Source of the DNA: Tamlana sp038148895
GTDB lineage: Bacteria > Bacteroidota > Bacteroidia > Flavobacteriales > Flavobacteriaceae
Strand: one strand, 5' to 3'
Length of the DNA stretch: 64,000 nt
NCBI GenBank assembly: GCA_038148895.1
Contig: JBBVGQ010000005.1
Shown here: positions 15,823 to 25,177 of the stretch, piece after piece
Layout: every line of letters begins with the position of its first letter
Position numbering within the stretch: position 1 is the stretch's first letter
Notes under the pieces: generated by a model
Told to the model about the DNA's origin: nothing
Seen by the model: the letters and a program-made list of their open reading frames with translations, nothing else
Database searches by the model: none
Program-made: the position numbers and the translations under genes

Positions 15823-17694
15823 CTATAAATTAATATTTAGACCTAAACTTATGTTTCTTCCTTTGGTTGTGTAGCCCAAAATCTCGAAATAATCTTCATT
15901 GAACAAATTGCTAACATTTGCAAAAAACTTTAACCTATTTTCGATTAACCTGTGACTAAAATATAAATCGATTAAAGAAAAAGCGTCCAATTGCACATCT
16001 TGGTAGGTTGAAAAATCAGTATCTGTTCTTCTACCAACAAATTGATAGTTTATGGATGCAAATGTATTTTTACAAAAATTATAGCCCAAACTCGCATTGG
16101 CTTTATGCTTGGGCACTCGCAAGCGCACGCCATCTTTTACCTCAGTAAAGGTATAATTGGCACTGACCGTTAAACCTTTTATAAAGTTAACTTCTGTTTC
16201 TGCCTCAATACCGTGAACCGTTGCTTCTGTGCTAGCATTTTCATAAGCACTGGTATAGATAATCGTGTTCTGTTCCTTTCGGTTAAAATAAACGCCATTT
16301 AAACGAAATCCTTGTTTTTTGCTGAATTCAAATCCGCCTTCAATGGTTTTATTCTCTTCTGGTTCCAAGTTAGGGTTAGCGCCAAAAAAACCGAATAATT
16401 GAGATAAATTAGGCGCAATAAACGATGTGGCATAAGAGCCAAAAACCTTTGTATAACCATCGTTCACCGAAACGCTGTATGATGGATTTAGACTATACAC
16501 AAAATGAGAGCCATATTCACTGTAGGTGTTATACCGCGCACCAGTATTAATGTTCAAACCAAAATCAGACACATAAACCATATTGATGTATGGATCTGTG
16601 TTGGTAAAGCCTTCCTCATCAACAAACAAACTTTTGTAATTGCCATAATTTACACCCAAAATGGTGTAGAAAGCATCATTAAAAACATATTTATTAAACG
16701 CATCCAACACATAACTTTCTGCTTCATGTATTGAAGAAAAATCAGAGATGGTCTCTCGGTCGATCTTGGTGTAAGCTGCATTAATTTGAAAACTTCCGTG
16801 TTCGTAGCTAATTTTCGGGGACAAACCTACTCGTTTTTGTCGCGAACTATATTTATAGTCCGTATCTGAAAAGGTGTAAGTTGGCGGAGGGAAACCATCA
16901 ATATCAGATTTAAAATTATCGTAAGTCGCAAATGCGGTCAATTCAAAAGATTTACAAAACCCATAACCCAATTTCATATTTACGTTATACCTTGAAAAAG
17001 GGTCTTTCTCTGGGTTATCTGACTTTGCCCCTGATAACCCATCGGCATATCGGTTTCCAAAACTTGCCAAATAGGTCAGCTTCTTTACCGACCCATTAAC
17101 CGAAACGTTATTGATAAAACTAGCTCCGTTATAATTTAAATCATCTTGGGTTTGGTTGGTCCCAACAACAGTTAAAAAACTCCCTGAAAAACTATCCTCT
17201 GAAACCTTTTTTGTCGTAATGTTTATCACAGCCGTAGCAGCCGCATTTCCATAAAGTGTACTGGCCGCCCCTTTTATGATTTCTATAGATTCAACAGTGT
17301 TTAAGTCTAACAGCCTCAAATCATAATCATTAGAAACACTTGAGGGGTCGTTTATTTGAATACCATCAATAAGCACTAAAACTTGTCGGTTGTTTCCACC
17401 CCTAATATAATTCCCAAGATTTTGACCTTCAACACCACGGCTTCCGTTAATTTCTATGCCACTTTTTGTATTGATTAATTCGGGAATGGAACGCCCTTGG
17501 TTGTTTTCAAGTTCTTTTCTGGAAATCTTAATAACCGTTTTACCTGAATTTTCTCTTTTCAATTCAAAACGGGAATCTGAAACTACAATTTCATCTAGCT
17601 GTTCTACCGTTGTTGAATCGATTTGGCTTTGCGAAAAACCAACCATAGACATACCAAAACACAGCACGCCTAAAACACTTGTTTTTTTGTTCAT
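15823..17694 (-). CDS. TonB-dependent receptor, BtuB-type (cobalamin uptake)
   Basis: The 623-residue outer-membrane receptor has a signal peptide (about 1-22), a TonB-box-like EQLDEIVVSDS, a plug domain (about 50-160, with IRGGNNRQVLVLIDGIQINDP) and a 22-strand-type barrel ending in a terminal aromatic-poor strand ISLGLNINL. The transcript leader contains a cobalamin riboswitch, so the substrate is almost certainly vitamin B12 or a related corrinoid. When B12 is plentiful the switch should lower expression. There is no N-terminal CarboxypepD_reg extension, which separates it from SusC-type receptors. Confidence 0.9.
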   Translation of the reverse strand: MNKKTSVLGVLCFGMSMVGFSQSQIDSTTVEQLDEIVVSDSRFELKRENSGKTVIKISRKELENNQGRSIPELINTKSGIEINGSRGVEGQNLGNYIRGGNNRQVLVLIDGIQINDPSSVSNDYDLRLLDLNTVESIEIIKGAASTLYGNAAATAVINITTKKVSEDSFSGSFLTVVGTNQTQDDLNYNGASFINNVSVNGSVKKLTYLASFGNRYADGLSGAKSDNPEKDPFSRYNVNMKLGYGFCKSFELTAFATYDNFKSDIDGFPPPTYTFSDTDYKYSSRQKRVGLSPKISYEHGSFQINAAYTKIDRETISDFSSIHEAESYVLDAFNKYVFNDAFYTILGVNYGNYKSLFVDEEGFTNTDPYINMVYVSDFGLNINTGARYNTYSEYGSHFVYSLNPSYSVSVNDGYTKVFGSYATSFIAPNLSQLFGFFGANPNLEPEENKTIEGGFEFSKKQGFRLNGVYFNRKEQNTIIYTSAYENASTEATVHGIEAETEVNFIKGLTVSANYTFTEVKDGVRLRVPKHKANASLGYNFCKNTFASINYQFVGRRTDTDFSTYQDVQLDAFSLIDLYFSHRLIENRLKFFANVSNLFNEDYFEILGYTTKGRNISLGLNINL

Positions 17695-17737
17695 TTTAAT
17701 GAATAATTACTCGAGAATCGCATGGATTATCATACGC

Positions 17738-17758
17738 AAACTTTTATCCCGAAAGTTT
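17738..17758 (-). promoter_or_regulatory. Hairpin between riboswitch and receptor gene (possible expression platform)
   Basis: AAACTTT (17738-17744) pairs with AAAGTTT (17752-17758) in the stretch between the B12 box and the receptor ATG. It has no T tract. It may be part of the regulatory platform, but this is only suggested by its place. Confidence 0.3.
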
Positions 17759-17769
17759 AACTTATATGT

Positions 17770-17962
17770 TTTGAAAAAGGCAGGTCTCCTGACTTGCGTA
17801 TCCGTGCTGGTCTTCCCATTACGCCAAAGCGCAACAGTGACATTGAAGTTAACACGAATCTCTTTTGAAGAGATGCCCAATCAAGTTGGGCACTATGCTT
17901 ACAGTTGCGGGAACAGTCCTGGAATTACACCAGATTCCCTTTTAATCTATCCACGTGAAATG
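17770..17962 (-). ncRNA. Cobalamin riboswitch (AdoCbl aptamer)
   Basis: Read on the minus strand, the conserved pieces come in the right order: GATTAAAAGGGAA, then GGTGTAATTCC, then CTGTTCCCGCAACTGTAA, a variable arm with a GCCCAAC...TTGGGC hairpin, and finally the B12 box AGTCAGGAGACCTGCC (17794-17779). These are the diagnostic motifs of class-I cobalamin aptamers. It lies in the leader of the BtuB-like receptor gene and should switch it off when the vitamin is abundant. The outer boundaries are approximate. Confidence 0.95.
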
Positions 17963-17982
17963 GACAAAACCAAATTTCAATG

Positions 17983-17990
17983 CAAAAGTA
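17983..17990 (-). promoter_or_regulatory. -7 promoter element of the riboswitch transcript
   Basis: On the minus strand this reads TACTTTTG, an exact TAnnTTTG match about 20 bases upstream of the aptamer. No TTG is seen at -33. Confidence 0.55.
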
Positions 17991-18020
17991 ATTTATTAAA
18001 AGAAATTGCACCCACTGAAA

Positions 18021-18128
18021 TTATTTTTTCTTGCTCATTTTATAAACAAGGTAAATAAAGCCTAAAAGAAAATGAGCTATAATGACGCCAGCAACTATGT
18101 ATAGCGTTAAGTTTGAACCGTCTCGCAT
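18021..18128 (-). CDS. Putative 35-residue single-pass membrane protein
   Basis: A short ORF from ATG (18128) to TAA encodes 35 residues: a polar start MRDGSNLT, one hydrophobic helix LYIVAGVIIAHFLLGFIYLV, and a basic tail KMSKKK, a clean positive-inside pattern. An exact -7 element (TACATTTG, minus strand, 18144-18151) lies just upstream. Its stop is 31 bases before the promoter of the B12 riboswitch transcript. The topology and promoter argue for a real gene, but codon evidence is thin at this length and I do not recognise a family. Confidence 0.5.
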   Translation of the reverse strand: MRDGSNLTLYIVAGVIIAHFLLGFIYLVYKMSKKK

Positions 18129-18143
18129 AAGATTAGTTTTAGC

Positions 18144-18151
18144 CAAATGTA
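18144..18151 (-). promoter_or_regulatory. -7 promoter element upstream of the 35-residue ORF
   Basis: TACATTTG on the minus strand matches TAnnTTTG exactly. A CAA on the plus strand at 18168-18170 gives a TTG 16 bases upstream, slightly short of the usual spacing. Confidence 0.45.
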
Positions 18152-18241
18152 TTGCTTTTGCATAAGGCAATAAGTTACCTGTGTTACACGTCCGGGCATT
18201 AAATTTAGTGTTAGATGTTTCGTGGTTATAACAATTAGTCT

Positions 18242-18249
18242 TATTTTTG
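18242..18249 (+). promoter_or_regulatory. -7 promoter element of the DUF6580 gene
   Basis: TATTTTTG is an exact TAnnTTTG match 25 bases upstream of the ATG at 18275. The rest of the gap from 18152 to 18241 shows no second B12 aptamer or other recognisable site. Confidence 0.5.
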
Positions 18250-18274
18250 AACTATCAAAAAACATTATCTTATT

Positions 18275-18769
18275 ATGGGTTCTTTATTTAGTAAAAGACA
18301 GTTAATCATTATAGCATTTATAGCAGTTGCCATTATATTTCGCCTTGTGCCTCATTTGCCCAATGTTACACCAATTACCGCTGCTGCCCTGTTTTCGGGC
18401 GTTTATTTTACTGATAAAAAACTAGCTTTTATAATTCCGTTATTAGCTATGGCCATCTCTGATATCTTTTTAGGTTTCACGCTAACCTCGGTATTTGTTT
18501 ATACTGCCTTGATTTTGGTTGGATTGATTGGCATCTATTCTAAAAAAATGAACTTTAAAAGTATTTTAATCAGCAGCATAAGCTTCTTCATTATAACCAA
18601 TTTAGGTGTTTGGCTTATTTGGTATCCGTTAAATTTAAATGGCCTGTTAGAGTGTTATACTTTGGCCATTCCATTTTTTAGAAACTCTTTAATTGGTGAT
18701 TTCTTTTTTGCTGGTGTGCTATATTTTGGTTTCAATTTTGTATCGAACAGGTATTTGAAAGTAGCCTAA
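18275..18769 (+). CDS. DUF6580 integral membrane protein, putative transport component
   Basis: The 164-residue protein has about five membrane segments and the family-typical start FRLVPHLPNVTPITAAALFSGVYF and the segment AMAISDIFLGF. The fold resembles the substrate-binding S-components of ECF transporters. It is divergent from the riboswitch-controlled B12 receptor, so a role in vitamin or cofactor uptake across the inner membrane is suggested by place. No ECF ATPase genes are nearby, and no aptamer precedes this gene. Confidence 0.75.
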   Translation: MGSLFSKRQLIIIAFIAVAIIFRLVPHLPNVTPITAAALFSGVYFTDKKLAFIIPLLAMAISDIFLGFTLTSVFVYTALILVGLIGIYSKKMNFKSILISSISFFIITNLGVWLIWYPLNLNGLLECYTLAIPFFRNSLIGDFFFAGVLYFGFNFVSNRYLKVA

Positions 18770-18972
18770 TCCTTCAGATTCTTATCTATTAATTAACCCA
18801 AATTTTTTGAGGATAACTAAAGCGTTGCGCCTCTTGTTAAAATTTGCTATATTTAAAGGATTGATTTTGCTCCTGATAATCAACCTGATTCAATCATTCT
18901 TTTCAATTTTCGTCCCCTTGAATTGATATAGGCTAAAAGTTATGGACTTTTACTAACATTAATCTTGGCATT

Positions 18973-20697
18973 ATGAAAATTAAGCTTGCTATCCTGTTTA
19001 CATCCATTTTTGTATTGTCTACCCTTCTTTTTAAAATTTCTCCAGAAGAAACTTACGATTATTCAAAAAAGATTGGAGTAAATTCAATAAGCTGTACACC
19101 GGCAAATTTTTTGTTAAAAAATGTTGATACCACAAAACAAATTGCGCCATTATTCGAAAATTTAGGCACCCACACGTATAAAGTAAGTACGAACAATGCC
19201 CTGGCACAAAAGTTCTTTAACCAAGGTTTGAGGTTAACCTATGCATTCAACCATGCCGAAGCCCACCGTTCGTTTATGGAAGCGGCAAGACTAGACCCCA
19301 ATTGCGCCATGGCATTTTGGGGACAAGCCTATGTTTTGGGACCGAACATTAACGACCCATTGCCAGATGAAGAACGCAAAAACAAATACAACGAAGCCAT
19401 TGAAAAAGCTAAATTATTGGCAAAAAATGCTGCACCCAAAGAGCAGGCTTTAATTGAGGCACTTTCCCACAGATACTCCGCTAACCTCGAAGCGGAAGTT
19501 GAGGGTTTGAACAAAGCCTATATGGAAGCCATGACAGAAGTCGCCAAAAACCATCCGAATGATGCTGATATTTTAACGCTATACGCTGCCGCGATAATGA
19601 ATACCGTTCCATGGAATTATTGGGACAAAAAAGGCAATCCTTCCCCAAAAATTCCTGAGGCAAAAGCTGCCCTTGAGGAAGCCATCAAAATAAATCCAAA
19701 TCATCCTGGGGCTCACCACTATTACATCCATATGGTTGAACTCCCCAAACCCGATTTAGCCGTGCCCAGTGCCGAAAAACTAGGCAATTTAATGCCTGCC
19801 GCAGGCCATATAGTCCATATGCCATCACATATTTATATTAGGGTTGGCCGATATAAAGACGCTGTAACCGCCAATCAAAAAGCCATTCTGGCGGACGAGG
19901 ATTACATCTCGCAATGTTTTTCACAAGGCATGTACCCACTCGGTTATTACCCACACAATATTCATTTTTTATGGTCGGCATCAAGCTTATTGGGCGCAAG
20001 TGATATAGCCATAGATGCGGCAAAGAAAACTGCTGAAAAAGTTCCTGTTGGGGAAATGAAAGAACTTCATTTTTTACAAAATTTTGCCTCTACACCGCTT
20101 TTGGCCTACACTCGATTTGGTAAGTGGAATGATATTTTAACGTATCCAAAACCCAATGACGAAATAAAGCATTTAAAACTGATCTGGCACTATGCGAGAG
20201 GTGTCGCTTTTGTTAGAAAAAATAATATAAAAGAAGCTCAAGAAGAACTTGATGCCATTGCCGCCCTAAAAAAAGACCCAGAAATGGAAACAATAATAGC
20301 TACAGGGTTTGATTCTGGCACTACCATAGCCGCGTTAGCTTATGAAGTTGTTGCTGGAGAAATTGCTTCGGCAAAGAACGATTTGGAAAAAGCCATTAAA
20401 TATTTTGAAAAAGCCGTAGAACTTGAAGATGCACTCATTTATAATGAACCTTCCGCATGGCACATACCGACCAGACAAAACTTAGGTGCCGTTTTATTAA
20501 AGGCCAAAAAATATGAAACTGCTGAAAACATTTTCAAAGAAGACTTAGAAATTCTTCGTCAAAATGGATGGTCTTTGATAGGCTTGCATAAAAGTTTGAA
20601 ATTACAAGGGAAACTAAATGAAGCTGAAGCCATTCTCAAAGAATTCAATAGGGCTTGGGCAGAAAGCGATATAGAAATAAACACCTCAATATTGTAA
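18973..20697 (+). CDS. Exported tetratricopeptide-repeat protein
   Basis: The 574-residue protein starts with a hydrophobic signal or anchor (about 4-22). It contains several TPR-like helical pairs, for example QKFFNQGLRLTYAFNHAEAHRSFMEAARLDPNCAMA and, near the C-terminus, KNDLEKAIKYFEKAVELEDAL and KYETAENIFKEDLEILRQNG. HPGAHHYYIHMVE and AGHIVHMPSHIYIRVGRY are His-rich stretches conserved in this group. TPR proteins act as binding scaffolds, but the partner is unknown. The 203-base gap before it holds no clear promoter consensus. Confidence 0.75.
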   Translation: MKIKLAILFTSIFVLSTLLFKISPEETYDYSKKIGVNSISCTPANFLLKNVDTTKQIAPLFENLGTHTYKVSTNNALAQKFFNQGLRLTYAFNHAEAHRSFMEAARLDPNCAMAFWGQAYVLGPNINDPLPDEERKNKYNEAIEKAKLLAKNAAPKEQALIEALSHRYSANLEAEVEGLNKAYMEAMTEVAKNHPNDADILTLYAAAIMNTVPWNYWDKKGNPSPKIPEAKAALEEAIKINPNHPGAHHYYIHMVELPKPDLAVPSAEKLGNLMPAAGHIVHMPSHIYIRVGRYKDAVTANQKAILADEDYISQCFSQGMYPLGYYPHNIHFLWSASSLLGASDIAIDAAKKTAEKVPVGEMKELHFLQNFASTPLLAYTRFGKWNDILTYPKPNDEIKHLKLIWHYARGVAFVRKNNIKEAQEELDAIAALKKDPEMETIIATGFDSGTTIAALAYEVVAGEIASAKNDLEKAIKYFEKAVELEDALIYNEPSAWHIPTRQNLGAVLLKAKKYETAENIFKEDLEILRQNGWSLIGLHKSLKLQGKLNEAEAILKEFNRAWAESDIEINTSIL

Positions 20698-20777
20698 ATA
20701 ACTTTTTCAAATTACCTGGGCATTGACACGCCTTTCTTGGACTAAAAATTTATCTTTGGAATTATTTTTTATCCTAA

Positions 20778-22097
20778 ATGAGCGATAGCCTTATTCTTAT
20801 TCTTGCCATTTTAATTTCCGCGGCCATTGGTGGCTATTTAGGAATGCTTTTCACCAAACTTCAAAGCAAAAGCGAACAAAGTACACTTGAAGAGCGCCAA
20901 AAACAAATGGGTCTGACCATTGAGGATTTAAAACAAAATTTGACTAAAATTGAATTGGAGCGAGAAGAAATTCGTCGTGAAAAGGAATTATTAAACTCAG
21001 AATTGGCGAGGAAAAATACGGAATATGAAAACCTTCAGCAATTAAATTTACAGCGCGATAAAGAACTTGAAGAACGACAAGAACAACTTCGAAAAGATTT
21101 TGAACTTTTGGCGAACAAAATTCTAGAAGAAAAGTCCAACAAGTTTACCGAGCAGAACAAAGAAAACATTAAAAATATATTGAATCCACTTCAAGAAAAA
21201 ATCAAAACCTTTGAAGAAAAAGTAGATTTAAGCCAAAAGGAAAGCATCAGCATGCATTCGGCATTAAAAGAGCAGTTGCTAGGCCTAAAAGACCTCAATC
21301 AACAAATGACCAAAGAGGCCAGTAATCTGACCAAAGCTTTAAAGGGAGACAGCAAAATGCAAGGAAATTGGGGAGAGCTCGTCTTGGAACGTGTTCTGGA
21401 AAAATCGGGTTTGGAAAAAGACCGCGAATATTTTGTTCAGCAAAGTTTCACTTTGGCCAATGGTTCGCGGGTATTGCCAGATGTGGTTTTACATCTGCCC
21501 GACAACAAGAAAATGATTATCGACTCCAAAGTGTCTTTAACCGATTATGAGCGTTTGGTAAATGCTGATGATATCGATAAACCCCAATACCTCAAAGCCC
21601 ATGTAAACTCGGTAAAAAAACATGTTGACCAACTTTCGGAAAAGAACTACCAAGACCTTTACGATATTGAATCACCTGATTTCGTACTGATGTTTATACC
21701 CATTGAGCCGGCTTTTGCCGTAGTGGTAAATGAAGACAATTCCATTTACAATAAAGCTTTCGAAAAAAATATTGTTATCGTTACACCATCAACCCTATTG
21801 GCCACATTACGCACCATTGATACCATGTGGAACAATGAAAAACAACAACGAAATGCGATTGAAATTGCACGCCAAGCCGGGGCATTATACGATAAGTTTG
21901 AAGGATTGGTAAGCGACTTAACAGGCGTTGGCAAAAAAATTGATGCTGCAAAAAGCGATTATTCCGCTGCTATGAATAAATTGGTCGAAGGTAAAGGAAA
22001 CCTCATCACAAGTGTTGAAAGACTCAAAAAAATGGGAGCTAAAGCCAAAAAATCGCTTCCAGAAGCTATCATTAAACGATCTCAGGAAGACGAATAA
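20778..22097 (+). CDS. rmuC: DNA recombination protein RmuC
   Basis: One N-terminal transmembrane helix (about 4-22) is followed by a long coiled coil (about 30-170, rich in Glu, Lys, Gln) and the RmuC domain (about 170-420), related to restriction-endonuclease-like nucleases. MQGNWGELVLERVLEKSGL, PDVVLHLPDNKKMIIDSKVSL and VIVTPSTLLATLRTI are conserved blocks; the D-x(n)-DSK pair suggests the nuclease-like centre. In E. coli, loss of RmuC raises inversion between short repeats. The thioesterase gene follows after 10 bases. Confidence 0.9.
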   Translation: MSDSLILILAILISAAIGGYLGMLFTKLQSKSEQSTLEERQKQMGLTIEDLKQNLTKIELEREEIRREKELLNSELARKNTEYENLQQLNLQRDKELEERQEQLRKDFELLANKILEEKSNKFTEQNKENIKNILNPLQEKIKTFEEKVDLSQKESISMHSALKEQLLGLKDLNQQMTKEASNLTKALKGDSKMQGNWGELVLERVLEKSGLEKDREYFVQQSFTLANGSRVLPDVVLHLPDNKKMIIDSKVSLTDYERLVNADDIDKPQYLKAHVNSVKKHVDQLSEKNYQDLYDIESPDFVLMFIPIEPAFAVVVNEDNSIYNKAFEKNIVIVTPSTLLATLRTIDTMWNNEKQQRNAIEIARQAGALYDKFEGLVSDLTGVGKKIDAAKSDYSAAMNKLVEGKGNLITSVERLKKMGAKAKKSLPEAIIKRSQEDE

Positions 22098-22107
22098 ACC
22101 CAATAAC

Positions 22108-22650
22108 ATGTTTAAATACGCCAAAGAATCACAAGTAACCATAACCCAACTCATGCTGCCATCACATTCCAATTTTAGTGGAAAAATACATGGCGGCCAT
22201 ATTTTAAATTTGATGGACCAAATTGCTTTTGCGTGTGCGTCAAAACACTCGAGGCATTACTGCGTTACAGCATCCGTAAATCGAGTTGATTTTTTAAATC
22301 CCATTGAAGTTGGTGATTTGGTTACGCTTAAGGCTTCAGTTAATTATACCGGACGAACTTCAATGGTTATTGGGTTGCGCGTAGAAGCTGAAAACGTTCA
22401 AACGGGTCAAGTAAAACATTGCAATTCTTCATATTTTACAATGGTTGCCAAAGATGAAGATGGCAAAAACGTAAAAGTACCGGGGTTAATTTTAGACAGT
22501 AAAGATGGTGTAAGACGCTTTGCCAGAAGTATAGCAAGGCAGGAACAAGCCAAAACGAGGAGCAGTAAATTCAAGTCTTCAGAATTTAAAATTGAGGAGC
22601 ATTTAGACCTTGTTAAGACCCAAAACGTAAAGCTTGAGTTGATGTTGTAA
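22108..22650 (+). CDS. Acyl-CoA thioesterase, hotdog fold (YciA/BFIT-like)
   Basis: The 180-residue protein is a single hotdog domain with GKIHGGHILNLMDQIAFACASKHS, the helix that carries the active-site Asp, and the strand VDFLNPIEVGDLVTLKASVNYTGRTSM. It should hydrolyse acyl-CoA esters in the cytoplasm; chain length is unknown. The ATG at 22108 is chosen because the frame's upstream extension runs inside rmuC, whereas this start lies 10 bases after the rmuC stop. The last 30 residues are basic and probably flexible. Confidence 0.85.
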   Translation: MFKYAKESQVTITQLMLPSHSNFSGKIHGGHILNLMDQIAFACASKHSRHYCVTASVNRVDFLNPIEVGDLVTLKASVNYTGRTSMVIGLRVEAENVQTGQVKHCNSSYFTMVAKDEDGKNVKVPGLILDSKDGVRRFARSIARQEQAKTRSSKFKSSEFKIEEHLDLVKTQNVKLELML

Positions 22651-22654
22651 TTGG

Positions 22655-25177
22655 CTATTGGAAGGTCAACCTTAAAACAGCATTAGGCGTAAAACCTAGC
22701 GAGCGTTGCACGATTTCATCAACACTTTCATTATCCAAACGGTAATAATTATTCACTTGGTTTTGTCTATCTAAAACATTCCATATGGAAAAACCAAAAT
22801 AACCAGTGCTAGATTTACCAAGATTAAAATTATAAAGTGCAGACATATCCAATCTCAGGTAATCTTCTAAATTAGAATTGTTGGTTGACTCATAATTTAT
22901 ATTGCCATCAACAATTTCATTACCAAAAATAGGTCGGGTTGTAGGTTTGCCTGAATGCCAGTTCAACCCTGTTGATATTTTTAAATTAGACCATGCATAG
23001 GTTGCACCAATAGTAGCCGTATGCGAAATATTATAATTGCTAGGAAAATAATCCGGCTCCAAACCTTCAAACAAATATCTATTGTCCATATACGAATAGC
23101 TCAACCAAGTATTAAAACCATCAATATGCTTTCTAACTAGCAAATCCAATCCCTTAACATAATAATTACCACTTTGCCTTTCAAATTCATATTGATTTTG
23201 AAACCCTTGACTTTGGGTGGTAATACCCTTTACTTGTTTATAATAACCTTCAAAATTTATAAGCCAACCTTTATGGCTATAACTTAGTCCGCTTGATATT
23301 TGCTTACTTCTAATTATTGGAATGGTGCTGTTATTGGACATTTGCCATCTGCGTTTTTCAATACCTAAAAAATCATTTTGCAGATTAATGACCTGCGATG
23401 CATTTTGGTTTTTGAACTCACCTAAAACATCTAAAGTAAGGCGTCTGAAAATGCGTTGGTTGAAGCTTAGTCTTGGCTCCCAAATTGACTTTTTAAACTT
23501 ATCAATATAATTATAGCGCATTCCCAAGTTCATATTGGTTTTTCTATTGGGAGACCTATAGCCTATTTGCGAAAAAACAGCATGGGTCCTTACAACCTCC
23601 GATACAAGATTTCTGAACAATGGAATATCAACATCATCCAAATTTGTGATTTCAGTTTCAACAACATGATAGCCGCCCAACAATTGCAAGTTTTCGAATA
23701 AATTATAGTCAGCCTTTATTTTTGCACTTGTTTCTGACACTATGTTTTCCTGTAAAAATCTTTGTGAATCCAAAATGTTGGCATTAATGGCCCTGAGTTT
23801 ATAATCGGTTTCAAACACTTCAAGTGTTGTTTGCAACCTATTGTTCCAAACCCGGTTATAGTGCAGGGCGCCGGCAATACTGTTTTGTTTCAAACTGCTT
23901 TCTCGTGTCTCTTCCTTTTGATTTACAATGGCATTTTCATCAAATTGAAGTTGGTTTGACACATTTATAAAATTGAGTCGAAGTTCATCTTTGTCACTTA
24001 TTTTATAAATCCACCTTAAAGAGGTGTCGTAAAAATCAAATCTTTTATCTGTATTGGTTATAGTGGTTGCATTATTGGCAACCTCTGTATTCTGTGCTAT
24101 TCTATCAAAAAAAGCAGTGTATGTGGGCGTTTCAACAAAATCGTTTATGGACTTTCTTGCAGCTATTTGAATGGACGATTTGTTACCAAGCGGTGCATCT
24201 ACAAAGGCATTAGCATCCGTTAAATTAACACCTAATGTTCCTTTAAGTTGGGTGTTTATTTCTTGCTCTGTCTTCATTACTATGGTACCTGAAACACCAT
24301 CAGTATAGCTTACATCGCTTCCATTTTTTACCAAAGAAACCGTTTGGGTAATCTGCGGATTGTACATAGAAATCAACCCAAAGAAATGACCCGATTGGTA
24401 CATTTTTATGCCGTCCCAAAGGATAAGGTTTTGATCATGTGTGCCCCCTCGAATATTAATGTTTGAAACTGTTTCATTAATACTTTGAACACCTGGAAAA
24501 GCTTGAACCGATTGCAAAACATCGTTATCAATAACCCCAGGCAAAATATCAAAATTTGAAAAATCTATTTCGTAAGACCCTCGGCTTAATTTATTGATAC
24601 CGCTAGTTATATAATTTGAAATCAAAACTTCAGATAGCGATTGAAAGTAAGGCACCAGAAAAACATCATCACATCCTGATTTTGATATTTGATTTGGAGA
24701 TATATCAATAGGCCTATATCCTAAAAATCTGATAGTGATTGGTTGCGCAACACTTTCAACCTTAATTTGAAAAAAACCATTTTCATCGGTTATTATAGAA
24801 TTGTTTCCTGATTGAACGGTAGCGGCCGACAGTGGCTGAAGATTGTCTTTATCTTTCACATAGCCACAGAATTGAAGGTCCATTTTTTTCAACTGAACCA
24901 AAATGACACCTTCAGACATCATGGAATAAGACAACTCTGTTTCAGCTTCCAGATACGTTAAAGCTTGAGAAAGTGATAAAGTTTTTTCCGGCGGCATTAG
25001 AAAAATGTTTTCTACCGTGTCTTCGGCATAATTAAATTGAACATTGTATTGCTCTTGAAGTATATTCAAGACACGTGAGAGTAATTCTTGTCCATCTTTG
25101 TCTTGGGCATTAGCCCCAAGCTGGACAAAAAACAGTAAACTAAAAAAAATAAAAGTTTTTTTAATTTCCTTTCCCAT
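22655..25177 (-). CDS. TonB-dependent receptor with STN signalling domain
   Basis: The 840-residue outer-membrane receptor shows, in order, a signal peptide (1-24), a secretin/TonB N-terminal STN domain (about 35-97), a CarboxypepD_reg module (about 103-175), a plug (about 205-305, with INIRGGTHDQNLILWDGI) and a beta barrel. The STN domain is what FecA-type receptors use to contact a FecR anti-sigma factor. The gene overlaps the FecR-like gene by 17 bases, and the sigma gene precedes both. Ligand uptake is therefore likely to signal to the sigma factor. The ligand cannot be read from the sequence. Confidence 0.9.
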   Translation of the reverse strand: MGKEIKKTFIFFSLLFFVQLGANAQDKDGQELLSRVLNILQEQYNVQFNYAEDTVENIFLMPPEKTLSLSQALTYLEAETELSYSMMSEGVILVQLKKMDLQFCGYVKDKDNLQPLSAATVQSGNNSIITDENGFFQIKVESVAQPITIRFLGYRPIDISPNQISKSGCDDVFLVPYFQSLSEVLISNYITSGINKLSRGSYEIDFSNFDILPGVIDNDVLQSVQAFPGVQSINETVSNINIRGGTHDQNLILWDGIKMYQSGHFFGLISMYNPQITQTVSLVKNGSDVSYTDGVSGTIVMKTEQEINTQLKGTLGVNLTDANAFVDAPLGNKSSIQIAARKSINDFVETPTYTAFFDRIAQNTEVANNATTITNTDKRFDFYDTSLRWIYKISDKDELRLNFINVSNQLQFDENAIVNQKEETRESSLKQNSIAGALHYNRVWNNRLQTTLEVFETDYKLRAINANILDSQRFLQENIVSETSAKIKADYNLFENLQLLGGYHVVETEITNLDDVDIPLFRNLVSEVVRTHAVFSQIGYRSPNRKTNMNLGMRYNYIDKFKKSIWEPRLSFNQRIFRRLTLDVLGEFKNQNASQVINLQNDFLGIEKRRWQMSNNSTIPIIRSKQISSGLSYSHKGWLINFEGYYKQVKGITTQSQGFQNQYEFERQSGNYYVKGLDLLVRKHIDGFNTWLSYSYMDNRYLFEGLEPDYFPSNYNISHTATIGATYAWSNLKISTGLNWHSGKPTTRPIFGNEIVDGNINYESTNNSNLEDYLRLDMSALYNFNLGKSSTGYFGFSIWNVLDRQNQVNNYYRLDNESVDEIVQRSLGFTPNAVLRLTFQ

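Noticed and set aside
17456..18058. Plus-strand open frame of 200 codons
   Set aside because: It runs antisense through the start of the TonB receptor and the whole cobalamin riboswitch, whose conserved motifs explain the sequence; the protein has no family resemblance.
18152..18241. Second cobalamin riboswitch before the DUF6580 gene
   Set aside because: No B12 box or GGTGxAA-type segment is present on the plus strand.
18770..18972. Promoter-like TTAAAATTTG and TATATTTA near 18840-18855
   Set aside because: Neither fits TAnnTTTG exactly, and the spacing of possible -33 elements is wrong.
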